DNA of 64,000 nt. Source: Oopsacas minuta. Lineage: Eukaryota; Porifera; Hexactinellida; Lyssacinosida; Leucopsacidae. Below are positions 35,752 to 46,699 of the stretch, one piece after another. Numbering within the stretch: the first letter of the stretch is position 1; each line of letters begins with the position of its first letter. The stretch covers positions 797,995-861,994 of the forward strand of contig JAKMXF010000332.1 in the NCBI GenBank assembly GCA_024704765.1, in the 5' to 3' direction. The position numbers and the translations under genes were made by a program. The notes beneath the pieces are model-generated. The model saw nothing but the letters and a program-made list of their open reading frames with translations, made no database searches and was not told where the DNA came from.

Positions 35752-38700
35752 TCATATATTATTATTTTGTGATAGAATATGTAGATTCAAACATGCTAGA
35801 AAATATCTTGTAGTGAAGAATACATTATCAATACGCATATATGCGATTTGTGTTGCTATCCTTCTTAGTGATGAAAACAACTGCTCGCAAATTTGTGAGT
35901 TTAGCTTTTTCATCTCGTCAGTCTGAATTGATCTGAAAGAATAAGAGGGATTGCACTTGTGGTTTGTAGAATGGAATCGATCAATCAGAAATGTTGTCTT
36001 ACGAAATACTTTGGGTCCCTATATAAAAAATCACGAATTAATTTCTATTTGAAATCTCGATTATTTATCATTTATACCCAATTTGTTATGTGCACTTACC
36101 TTTTCATACATGTTTTGTGTAAGTTGCAAGCATTATCGTAGATGATCACTTTTGGCTGTTCTCTGAATATGGTCATTAACAAATTATAAATTACAACTGT
36201 AGATTCGTGTTGTCTGAGGATTTGGAAACCATAACAAATCCTGTGCTTACAAGCGATTGCTACTATTCCGGGGGAAAACCTTTTGTGAGTTGGAAACTTT
36301 TTGAGACACGGTTCAGCTGACTCAACTTCAGGATTTTCGTATACTGGCAACCTGTACAATTATAGTAGAATGGTAAAATATAAAAAAAGTTGAATAGCAT
36401 TTAGTATTTTCAGTATAAACACAATTACAAGTTTGAACTTACATGTAGTTTGTTGTGAATGCTGGGAAATAATTGTAATAGTTTTCGCTTTGTGGAGAAT
36501 ATTTCTACTAATTTTCTTGACGTTCTACTAAATAAACTCTCTATTTGTGTCAGGATTCTTTTCAACAGCGGGAAAACTTTGGGATGTAAAGTGACAAACC
36601 CTGTGCATGTGATATCTTTATTAGGTTTGATAGAATTGAATAAGATATCCAATGTATACATCTTCTGATATAATGAATTAAAGGAATCTTCACTTGCTGA
36701 TTTTCCATTGGCAAGAAGAGCTATTGCTTTTCGTTCATTCGGTTCCAGCAGAGAGAATTGGAATACTCCTGATATTGGATCTGTATGGCAAAGGAGTTTT
36801 ATGACTTTCTTAACGTGTATATATTCTTCACTTATAGTCACTAAATTTTCTGTTAAATATAATCAGCCATTTCTTTATGAATAGACTTCAATAGGTCTTT
36901 TAGCGTATTTTCTGTCAAACCTTCAGAACAGAATTTAAGGAGTTGCTTTCTAATTGCTGTGTTGGGGATAAAAACACGATCTGAAAATGGGATCATAGGG
37001 TATTACTGATCCTGATCGAATTTTGCATCCACTTCTGGTACTGATTTCATTGTTCCCATCGCTATGCCATCTAAAATTATCACATCGGGATGATTTTTAC
37101 ACTTTGTACATATGTAGTTCGAGTCATAATCTATGTCTACTGTTCTCAGATAGGCGTTCCATACCTGATAAACAATGTGATAATGGAATGTATTCGTTCT
37201 ACCCATTCTGATAAGCTTCCTGTTCTTGGCACTAAAGAGTAAAACGAAGAATTAGATTGTATGTATATAGGAATTTTAATTTATCAAGAATATTATTTTA
37301 AACAATACATACCTCAAGTAACCGTACAAAGTATTTCTAGACATGGTCATCAACTCGCTATAATCATATAACAAACTGTAATGAACAAAGCACTTGTTGA
37401 TGTTTAACAGTAAACTGTTCTGACCTTCGAAGACTGCCAAACAATTGCAAGGTCCACTGCATCTTGAACTGTAAACTATATACTTACAATATAATTACTG
37501 AGTTACCAAGCACAGGCAAATTTAGGGAGGGGGTAAATTAGGACGAGTTGATTGCAATCGAATGAACAATCTTATATGTAGACCAAATAATTATTGAAAT
37601 TCCTTATAATTGCAAAGACTTGTTTTCAACGGCTAAATACGTAGAAAAACCGATCATACTAAATTAATATTGCGACCGAGCGAATGGTTCATTGATGATA
37701 AATATATACCTTTGTAATCTTTGAATTCTTTAATATCATTTTCTAAATAGATAACTATTCCAACCTTCTCTAGTTTAAGCTTCTCCTCTTCATTGAATTT
37801 GAAACCATAGTCACAAAATTCCTTTTCAGGATACATGTTTAAAGGTAAATTGATGCCATGGCAGAGCTGATGGTTGTAAATTGCTATTTGGCTTTCATCT
37901 AGATTGAATGGTATTGCTCTTGTTGATATCGTGTTATATTCAAACTTTTTTTGTGTATTTGATCCAGTATTTTCGAGAATATTATGGAGTCTAGAATGTT
38001 GTTTGCACTTTGAAGAACAAGAACAACATAACCACCTATCATTATTTAATTGGAAGTTGTGAAAAGTATCATCTGTCAACAGAAAGATATCGTTAGGACT
38101 TGGGAAATAATATATTATGTCTTCTAGAATGTTTACTTCACAAACTTGCAAACAATCATTTTGTGAACAGAGTTCAAATGTTTGATAATGAGAACAAGTA
38201 TCACTATAACAATTAGCGCATAGATTGCTGTTTGTTTCAATTATGATTCTCCTTTTGTTTAGTACAACGGTTCCTTGAAATACAAAATGTTTAGTTATGG
38301 TAGTGAGAATAGTAAATGTACAGTAGACTCCGATTAATAGGGTCACTTGGGACCAGGCCATTTGACCCGATTAACCGAAATAAAGGTGTTGGGCACTACG
38401 AACCGGAGCAGAGAGACAAACATGCAAACAGACAACAATAATAGCGATAATAACGTAAATTTACCTTGAGAGTAATCATAATCTGCAATTATAACATATT
38501 CACTATCCTCTAACTTATGTATGTGAGACTTCAATATCAATAGTTTTACATACTGGTCAATTATAGGCATTTCTACTTGTTTCATTTCTGGTTCTGAGAA
38601 GCAATCAGGTTGACACTGATCTATGCGAAATATTATATTGAATCAACAAGCAACTAAAGTTTGCTTGAAAGCATAAGGAATTAAGAATATAATTATCACC

Positions 38701-38880
38701 TGGTTTTGACCATGTTGGTACATCTGATTCTATCAATTTTAATGATTCCCCTTCTGATAGGCATACTTTGTCGATGTCTAATGTGATGAAGCTGATATCT
38801 TCTTTCTCCGAGATTTTTCGTTTTTTTGGGTATATATTATCAGATCCAGTTTGTGAAGTTACTTTTTCAGCCATTTCCAA
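35752..38880 (-). pseudogene. KDZ (Kyakuja-Dileera-Zisupton) transposase, multi-exon, two lesions
   Basis: Exons on the minus strand: 38880-38700 (ATG), 38620-38465, 38273 to about 37710, about 37475-37313, 37231 to about 36845, about 36841-36443, 36351-36100 and 36018-35752 (TGA). The first three junctions keep phase. Cys-rich zinc segments occur in exon 3 (LCANCYSDTCSH, WLCCSCSSKCKQH) and exon 4 (CSGPCNCL). The KDZ core shows ILDGIAMGTMK (first Asp), FSPGIVAIACKHRICYGFQI, KVIIYDNACNLHKTC (second Asp), and NSQICEQLFSSLRRIATQIA (Glu). A TAA at 37003-37005 interrupts the fifth exon, and a frame change lies near 36850, so this copy is probably inactive. The last exon lacks an ATG and is easy to miss. 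Confidence 0.8.
38320..38400. repeat. Pogo/Tigger-like terminus inside a KDZ transposase intron
   Basis: After a TA, the sequence CAGTAGACTCCGATTAATAG followed by GGTCACTTGGGACC resembles a Tigger-type terminal repeat. A TGACCCGATTAACCG segment pairs with part of it. It lies wholly inside the intron between 38465 and 38273. The opposite end is not visible. Confidence 0.4.
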
Positions 38881-39124
38881 AATGAAATTATCTAACGAAT
38901 GGTATAAATTTATATATCTACTTCTATCATTATAAATGCACCAGCATTCCAGTGACCACTTGTCGTAATGTGGTTTCGAAACTTATCTAATCACATTCAA
39001 TTCAGCAGCTTGGGTAACTATGGTTGAAATGATAATGCGTATCTATAAATATGACATACCAATAATCCTAATGCAGCGCATGCGCTACTCAAAATGCAGC
39101 GCATGCGCTACTCATTTTTAAATA

Positions 39125-40499
39125 CAGTGCGTTCGGAAATTATTGGCAGTGAATTTGATTTGGTTCCATTCAATATCTATGTTAAGAATGATCAAAATCA
39201 TATGATTTCTAATAATTCGGTACTCTCTCAAATAGAATATACATGAGTAACTAACATATAGCTAATAATTTATCTTCTTACCTCCACCTTTGATGCATAA
39301 CCGAATTCTTTTGTCCATTGATAGACAAAATGGCTTTAAAAATTCAGGGTCAAATGTGTTCCATATCTCCAAAATAGCTTCTTTCAACTCATTTGAGCTA
39401 GTAAATCTCTTTTTGAGGAGTCTCTTCTTTAGTACAGCCCAAAGATTTTCAATTGGGTTCAGATCGGGGCTATTGGAGGGCCAGTCAATCGGATGTGGGA
39501 CAAATTCCTGTTTCCAAGCCTTTGCTGCATTTCCTGTATGTATAGGACTGTTATCTTCCTGTAATATCCATTTATTTCCGTATAAAGCATTAGCTTCTTG
39601 TATAAGACACTCATTTAGAACTGTTTTGTATCGTTCCTGGTTGAAGTTTTCGGTAAAAACTTTGAGGTTTGTTTTGCGCATTACCGAAATACCACCCCAA
39701 ATATGTAGCTTCGCTGGATGTTTGAAAGTTGGCAGGTTAATGGGCTGTCCTTTCTTTGTCCATACATATATCTTTCCTGAATTCATCCATATAGAGGATT
39801 CATCAGTAAAGAACACTTTAGACCAGTTCTGACCCCTCATTCGTTTACACCATTCCATTCGTTTAGTAATATGGAGTTGTGACAAGGCTGGAATTCTTAC
39901 TGCCTGGTGATATTGTAAGCCTCTCCTCTTCATTTCCTCCGATAGTGTGCTTTTGGCAACTGGAGTACTCAATTTTGATCAACATTCATTCAGAGTGATC
40001 CTTGGATTGTGTTGAACGAGTGCCATAATCCTATTCCTATCAGACTTGTGCAATATTTGAGGTCGACCTGCTCCTTTCTTATGAGTCAAGCTCTTTTTGT
40101 CAGAAATAGACTTCAAAACACGATATACTGTCCGCTCTGGTATAGCTAGTCGTCTTGATATTTCAGTCGCTTTTGTTATCCCAGCATCAAAGAGTTCCTT
40201 TATTCTGATTCTATTCTTTTCCTGAGCCTTCATACCAAAATTGTGGAAAAATATTGTTAGTGAAAGTCGGAAAATATGGGTCTAAAATGTGTGAACAAAA
40301 ATAATAAGCACATATTTAATGTCAAAGATCATTTGGGATAGATAAGGCAGAAAATTAGAATGTCAGTGGATCTATACATTATATTTCGAGTATATTATAT
40401 GTTGCTATAACTTAGACGTCGTAAATAAGGTTGTTTTAGAATATTTATAAAGGATAATGAAAATAGTATTTACTGCCAATAATTTCCGAACACACTGTG
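39125..40499 (-). mobile_element. Tc1-like transposon nested in the KDZ right end
   Basis: Inverted ends read CAGTGCGTTCGGAAATTATT and, on the complement of the right end, CAGTGTGTTCGGAAATTATT. TA lies on each side (39123-39124 and 40500-40501). The total length of 1375 bp is typical. The insertion falls within the last 20 bp of the KDZ right terminal repeat, which dates it after KDZ. Confidence 0.88.
39262..40233 (-). pseudogene. Tc1-like transposase, near intact with one in-frame stop
   Basis: The frame runs from ATG 40233 with a helix-turn-helix (ITKATEISRRLAIPERTVYR, GAGRPQILHKSDR) to ITLNEC, then TGA at 39979-39981. It continues in the same frame as STPVAKSTLSEEMKRRGLQY. The catalytic blocks are FFTDESSIWMNSG, ILQEDNSPIHTGN and SPDLNPIENLWAVL, a DDE triad of Tc1 type, with the GG-Trp box LHIWGGIS between. 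Length with the stop read through would be about 323 residues, close to full. One nonsense change is the only visible defect. Confidence 0.88.
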
Positions 40500-40984
40500 T
40501 AAGATTTAGTAGGTTTTATTGAAGTATATTTACTTCTTCGATAAACACGATAAATACATAGTTATGGAAAAATAAAATCCTTTCTTTGGAAACGAGCAAA
40601 CAAACAGATAAACAAACAGACAGACAGACAGAGAACAATTAATATTAATAGTATACATTGATGTTGAAGAGAATATTGAAATGATATTTGCAATAGTTAA
40701 ATGAAAATTCTGCTTAATTCCTTGTTTAGATCAACTAAAATATGTAATTACCAATAAACATCACCGCGTGGTCATAATATACTGACTCAGGCTTTTGACT
40801 AAAAGTTTATTGGCTATCTCGTGCTAGTTACCGACTTATCCAATCATCAAATTGCTTAATCATAAAACACGAAAGGAATATATGGAAAATTAAATTCTAT
40901 CGGATTAAAGAATGAGTACTTAAACGTTCTAAGGGTGATTTCCGCAACATTTTACTAAAAAGACCGCCACCTAATTGATTAAAT

Positions 40985-42642
40985 GAATGAATTACATATC
41001 CAAAGTGATTTAAGCTATAAAGGTGTGAAAATAGTCGGTTCTATCGATAACCCTGAAGATCCTCCTACTACTGTATTTCTATTATGGTTTCAAGCACAAA
41101 GAAATACTCGAACATTGTTCGTTTGATATCACTTCGTCAGCACAACTATTTTTTCCCATTATCAAACATATCATTTCCGATAGTGAGGCTTGTAACTTAT
41201 TCGTTGAATCTCTATGTACTAATAATTATCCTTTATATGTTAACTTAATTAAATTATTTTGATGTATAGAAAAATTGCAACTATTAGTTACACATCCTTG
41301 TACCCTGTTTGACATTGTTCACATTATAAAATGCATCAGTAATAATTAGTTGAATTTGGTGGATTATGAAAACACCTTTGCATTTCTTCGTTCCCGATTG
41401 TGATGAGGGTTGTTCAAATTATGTATCTTCAACTAAAAGTTTCAGCGTTTCTAACCCTATCAAAAATATTTTTGTCACCACAAGAAAACCCATCGAAATA
41501 TCCTAGAGTTTGCAGCTACTTTCGAGGATTTAGACGATAATATAAATCATACATTTCCAATGTCCTAAAGAGGGCTCCTAGGCTAACTTCTAAAGCTTGT
41601 TGGCCATACAAAATTAGAAAAAATGTAAGTTAGCACTTAGGAAATTTCATAATCTACATATTGTGGACTGAAAGCATTCAATATTGATATAAAATTATTG
41701 AGAATTATCAGAGAATTCATGAGTTCCTAAAAAATAACTAATATATGGGATATTTTATGTTAACTGGGTTGGGAAAAAATATAATTCCAATAATGATTAC
41801 TGTGCTCCATTGTGCTCAAACAATTCGCGTATAGAGATTATTGCGCAGGTAGCAAATTGGTTAAAGTGCTGGAATACTCTACCTGGTAAATTTGGAAAAT
41901 AACACCGCAAACTTTTATGAGCTTTAGGCATTGTTATATGGCATTCCCATTGATAGTTAATCGACTCACAAGTGATTACAATTCCAATACTCGTTAACTG
42001 TTAGAATTCAAAGTGACCCTTTAGAACATTACTTCTGACTCTATAAACAAATATCTGACAACCACTACCATAAAACCTATACTCAAATAATAGAGTGAAA
42101 GAACACTACAACTATCAAATATTCTAAAAATGTTTCCTCTAAAATTATCATCTGGAGAGGGTCCAATATCATTGAAAATTATTTGAATACGTTTGTCAAA
42201 ATGGTTAGTGATCAAAACATAATTTCTGATCAATTACAATTGCTCAAAATTTATTCCCGATAATCAGATAAGTCCATCACAACTTGAATGCCTTACTATG
42301 TTGCTGGTTGTGCCGTGTTTTCGTACATGAAAAATTAAATAAATGCACCAATTGTTACAATTTCTTACGATTGACAAACAGATAGAACTGTTCAATGATG
42401 TTGCTTATCAATATATACTTGTAGATTTATTAGATAGAGCTTCACTTATTTCCATCGCTTATAGTTATTGATCGTGTGAATATTTGCTACAAGCCTTTAT
42501 GAAGATAGACACCTAAGAAATTCTATATACAATCTATAATGCTGGCCCATGTCGAAGTGTATTAGTGCGAATAATTATGTCAACTATTAGAGAGAAACAT
42601 ATTGGAAAATGGAGAGAATTATGTGATTGTAAAGTATAGTGA
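40985..42642 (+). pseudogene. P-element-like transposase relic C
   Basis: Blocks in order: SYKGVKIVGSIDNPEDPPTT near 41010, MVSSTKKYSNIVRLISLRQH near 41080-41140, NLFVESLCTNNYPLYVNL at about 41190-41245, APRLTSKACWPYKIRKNV near 41570-41625. A C-terminal part follows with NLNALLCCWLC-like and CTNCYNFL (about 42280-42365), then NICYKPL and NWRELCD-like ends near 42480-42625. Frames break many times. No THAP domain was found in front, so the 5' end is lost or lies beyond recognition. Confidence 0.65.
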
Positions 42643-43643
42643 TGGGATATTTTAAATAAAATAGTAATGACTGTTTCAAATTGTATTCTCTTCAGGAGTA
42701 TTATTTTAATGCATTAGTTGCGAATTCAGAAAATAAAAAGCGTATCAAATTTAGAAACTAATTCATACTTATCTCTTATAGCTGATCTGATGAAACTCAA
42801 AATACCCTCACATAATTCCTACATAATTTACCTCAGTACAATCAAGATTCCATGCAAGGTATGTATACGTGTACAGTACACTATATCTTTATGTGTACTT
42901 ACTTTCATTAAATATATTACATAGATGTGTACTTACCTCATTCAATATACTAGATGTACGATTTAGTCTACCTACTAACTAACCTCTTTCAGACTTACCA
43001 ACCCTTCGTTGATAATTCCCTGGATTGAAATCTTAAAATCCCTGGATTTTAACAATTTCCCTGGATTTACGGGCCCAATAGTTGAATATATAAAATACAC
43101 TTTATATTCTCCCATTTAGAATAATTCTAATATTTATTTATACCTATAAGTAATAACAGGGTCTACACTGTGGCTTTCGGCCCTCGATTGGGTGAAAAGC
43201 TACATAAAAAATTCGAAAGTAGTTTACTTTTCAAGAAGTAGCAATAATCTATAAAAGTATAGTTATAAATGATATCTAAAATATTCAATTCTCCTTTTCA
43301 AGGCTTTTCCGGGTAGCTTTCTTGGCAATCTCGATCAATTCTTCAGAAATAAGATCCTGACTTAAGTAACAAGCTGTATCGTGATCCATCTTTATATTGA
43401 GCAGATCACATGTTGTGGATGGGCTCAATAAAGAACGGGAATCAGTCCCAATTTTTTTAACCATGCTGAATAAACGTTCTGGATCAGCATTTGAATGCGG
43501 TAGGGTGAGAAGTATCTTTGAAAGTTTTGATAAGTTAGAGTAAGCAAGAGGGGAATCAGAAAGATCTACTGAAGTAACCACTTCTAACCTGCTCATTGCT
43601 GACCAGAAATGGTCAATAGCAGCTATATCTGTTGGGTTATATG

Positions 43644-46600
43644 CAGTGGCGTAACGATGTCTAGTGCCGCTGGGGGCACATGCTCTAAACGCCGCCCCCT
43701 AAAACGTAACTTTATGAGTAATTATCCTCAACAACTCCTGGGAATGGTGTTGTTTGAAATTTCCCTTCCCCCTTCCCTGGTTCATTAAATACCATGATTA
43801 GATATTGTTTACAAAATATGTGATTACGCACATATGTTTTAACTTTTAACCCAAAATACAAAAATACTACCGCTTCGGCTCGTTAGTAGCTCTTTTTCAC
43901 AGCCTGATCTTTCGTGCTTTTAGTCTCGCAAACTTATCGATCACATGGGTGAAGTCAGTTGCCTCAGTAAGACCTCTTTCGATTGACAAAAGAGCAAGAC
44001 TTGACAGCCGCTCTTGTCCCATGGTTGAGCGAAGGTAGGTTTTGATGAGCTTCAGTTTTGAAAAGCATCTCTCGCAAGATGCCACACTCACACACATGGT
44101 TAGGAATGTCCTCAGCATTATCAGTAGGTTAGGGAACGACATTTGGTGATACCACTACACTAACCACTGAAGCAGGTCGAGCGAATTCCAATGCCCCACC
44201 ATCTCTCCTGTTTGCATCTCGAAACTTCTAATGTGCCGACGCACACGACGGACCTCATTCTTCAAATTTTCAGCAGATATATCGAAGTAAATAGCAGTGA
44301 GCAGTTCAATTGCCGAGTCGATGTCCTTGTCCTTGTTAGAATCCATTAAGAGCTCCATCTTGGTCAGAAATCCGAACTTGGCGTTTACGTCTATCATATG
44401 GCTAGTTCTCCGTTTAATCTCCCCATGTAATGTATCCATTATCTGAAGCTGCTCTCGTGCAACCTCCTCTTGCAATGACAAACTAACATCATCTGCATCT
44501 TCCCCCATCATCTTCTTTCTCCGCCGTACCCTTCTTTCCGTCGGAATCCCATTTCCCTCACAGAATGATACAGCCTTTATCTTTGCTGATTCAACTATAT
44601 TCTCCCGTTCCTCAAAACAAAAGATTACAAGGGCTCCAAGCTTGGTAGCACAAAAGTCCAGTCCCAGGCCAGGAGTTTGGAGAAGATTTGAGTATCGTTG
44701 ATTTCCTTAAGTACAGGATTCCAGAAGTTCAGATAGGCTAAGAAGATGTAGGTTAAGTGCTAGACAGCATGATATTTGCTTCCGAGCGCGCGATAGCCGT
44801 CCCGTGACTACTGTCCCGGAGTCGTTCCAATGCATCAATAATAGATTCAAACTCGATATTATTACATCAACAGCATCATCTCTTGAGCTCCATCTTGTTT
44901 CGCATGTCCTTTTAATAGTCCTTCCTGGAACATGCTGTTTAAATACTTCCTATCGGTGAGTTGATGTCGAGAAGAAAGCAAAGAGACGATCCAGCGTATC
45001 AAAGAAGGTGATGGCATTAAATGAAGCTTGCGCAGAGTGTACTCCAGCTAGGTTCAAAGAGTGATTGTTACAGGGAATGTATATAGCGAGTTTATTCACA
45101 TCAAGAATTCTGCGCTGCACACCACTATGGATACCGGCCATCGTAGTAGCGTTGTCGTACCCTTGTCCCAGCATGTCTTGGACATTAAGATTGTCTTCCT
45201 TTAACTTGGCCAAGATTAGATTTGTCAGTGCTTCAGCCCCCTTCTTCTCAAACTTAATTAAACAGAGGAATGTTTCCTTCACCTCAACATTTCCACTAGA
45301 GATTTTCACATATCTCAGTACTTGTGACATTTGATCGTCATGAGCAAGATCTGGGGTACTATCAAACATAATCGAGTAGTACTTTGCCTCCCGAACTTCC
45401 TCAAGAATCTTTTCCAACACATGTTGACCGAGAATAGAGATAAAATCATTCTGTATCGCTGGGGAGAGATACGAAAGAGTGTTTGGTTGGGATTGGATAC
45501 GAGTGAGATGTTCTCGTACTACCGGATCGTAGTTGCCAAGGAATTTCACAAGCTCAAGGAAGCTTCCTGTATTCTCGGTAGATGACAGAGCCTCTCTGTG
45601 ACCTCGGAATTCGAGATTTTACAGAGAGAGGAAGCAAATGCAGTCGAGAATTCTCTTTAGAATATTCCGCCACTTGGACACACTATTATTCAGGGATTTT
45701 TGGTTCTCGGCGTCTATCTTTGCACTCTTTTCAAGGCCCATGCAAAGCTCGCCCACTGTAAACAGGAGTTATCGTGACCTGCTGAGTCTTCATGTGCATG
45801 AACACGCGGATTTAACTTGCTCCAGTCTCCAAATCCAATAGCTGTTCCGAAGGCGCTTGATGTATTGCCGAACAGACGGCAACAAAAGCACTGGAGACAA
45901 TTCATCAAAGGCGAGTACACTGGCCATGTGCGTAGAAGCTGCTCCCCCGTTGTCTAGAGTTCTGTAAAACCAACTGCGATTCATGCTTCTACTTTTATTT
46001 GCGTTGTTTTGGAAGAGTGGGAAGGATCCATCTTTGTTCTGGAGACCGAGGGGTCCTCTATGAACAATCTCCACTCGTAATGCGTCTGGGATAGAAGTGG
46101 GCCAGGTTCCAATGTCTTGGAAGAAGTTTCCCTTGGATGAGTGCCGCTTTCGCACTCGTGTATAGTTTCGGATGGATCCGGATCACTCCTGGTTCCAATA
46201 TCACTCTCTACACTTCCATTATCTTCTAATGGCGGATCAGGGATCACGCGTTCTTGACCAGTATTTTGGGGTGGATGTTGTACAGGGACTAGAAAACGTT
46301 GCAATTCAACAGCTCCTATCTTGTTTTGTGCGTCGCACTCTTTGCGTTGACGTTTGTAACCAGCCCCGCTCCGGCGGGAGCGAACCTTTGCACGATTGGA
46401 GTTCATCTCATATACAAATAGTACTATATTTAACATATAATATTATTATATATCGGTTAGCACTCACAACTGCTATCTATTATACGATTGTAGATAATTA
46501 ACCAGTTTAAACAATGGTTTAATCAAGAGGGGTGGATTAAAACTTTAAAGAGACAACCCTGGTTAGAACAGATATAAATTATCATGGAGGGATTACATGA

Positions 46601-46699
46601 GATTTATCATATTTGTGTGGCCAATATGTCAAAATGCCGCCCCCAGAAAGTGCCGCTGGGGGCACGTGCCCCCATTGCCCCCGAGTCGTTAAGCTACTG
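43644..46699 (-). mobile_element. Nested hAT transposon with perfect 8-bp target duplication
   Basis: Ends are CAGTGGCGTAACGATG on the left and, on the complement of the right end, CAGTAGCTTAACGACT. Both sides carry the identical octamer GTTATATG (43636-43643 and 46700-46707), an exact hAT duplication. Near both ends a GTGCCGCTGGGGGCAC-type GC-rich palindrome is present. Length is 3056 bp. Confidence 0.92.
43897..46436 (-). pseudogene. Nested hAT transposase, TTF zinc finger / DUF4371 (ZMYM1-like)
   Basis: Order on the minus strand: a basic Ser/Arg-rich start (46436-45981), the TTF-type finger (DIGTWPTSIPDALRVEIVHR, then FCCRLFGNTSSAFGTAIGFG; about 46110-45714), then a 199-residue frame 45549-44950. 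That frame is the DUF4371 region with YYSIMFDSTPDLAHDDQMSQ, GQGYDNATTMAG and IPCNNHSLNLAG. After a broken middle come 44511-44155 and 44142-43897, ending with the dimerisation domain TMCVSVASCERCFSKLKLIK. Frameshifts separate the pieces, so it is inactive, but blocks remain well conserved and the element is fairly young. Confidence 0.8.

Larger units (their letters stand above)
33776..40503. mobile_element. KDZ/Zisupton-type DNA transposon (copy A), with a nested Tc1
   Basis: Left end: TTATTTAAAAGTGAGTAGCG followed by CATGCGCTACATT. The complement of the right end is TTATTTAAAAATGAGTAGCG then CATGCGCTGCATT, once a Tc1 inserted at a TA (39123-39124) is taken out. Flanks ATTTAGTG (33768-33775) and ATTTAGTA (40504-40511) fit an 8-bp duplication. 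Without the Tc1 the element is about 5.35 kb. It holds a KDZ transposase on the minus strand and an Ulp1 protease with PHD finger on the plus strand, convergent. KDZ elements with Ulp1-type proteases and 8-bp duplications are known from fungi and fish; this is an arthropod-type version with its own gene order. Confidence 0.82.

Noticed and set aside
39290-39832. 180-residue open frame on the plus strand
   Set aside because: It is the antisense shadow of the Tc1-like transposase, with no family resemblance of its own.
40600-40632. CAGACAGACAGA run as a possible telomeric or regulatory repeat
   Set aside because: It is a short ordinary microsatellite with a similar one near 7745.
41840-41905. 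tRNA-like stretch with an A-box-like TAGCAAATTGG
   Set aside because: No B box and no cloverleaf with an acceptor stem; it lies inside the P-like relic.
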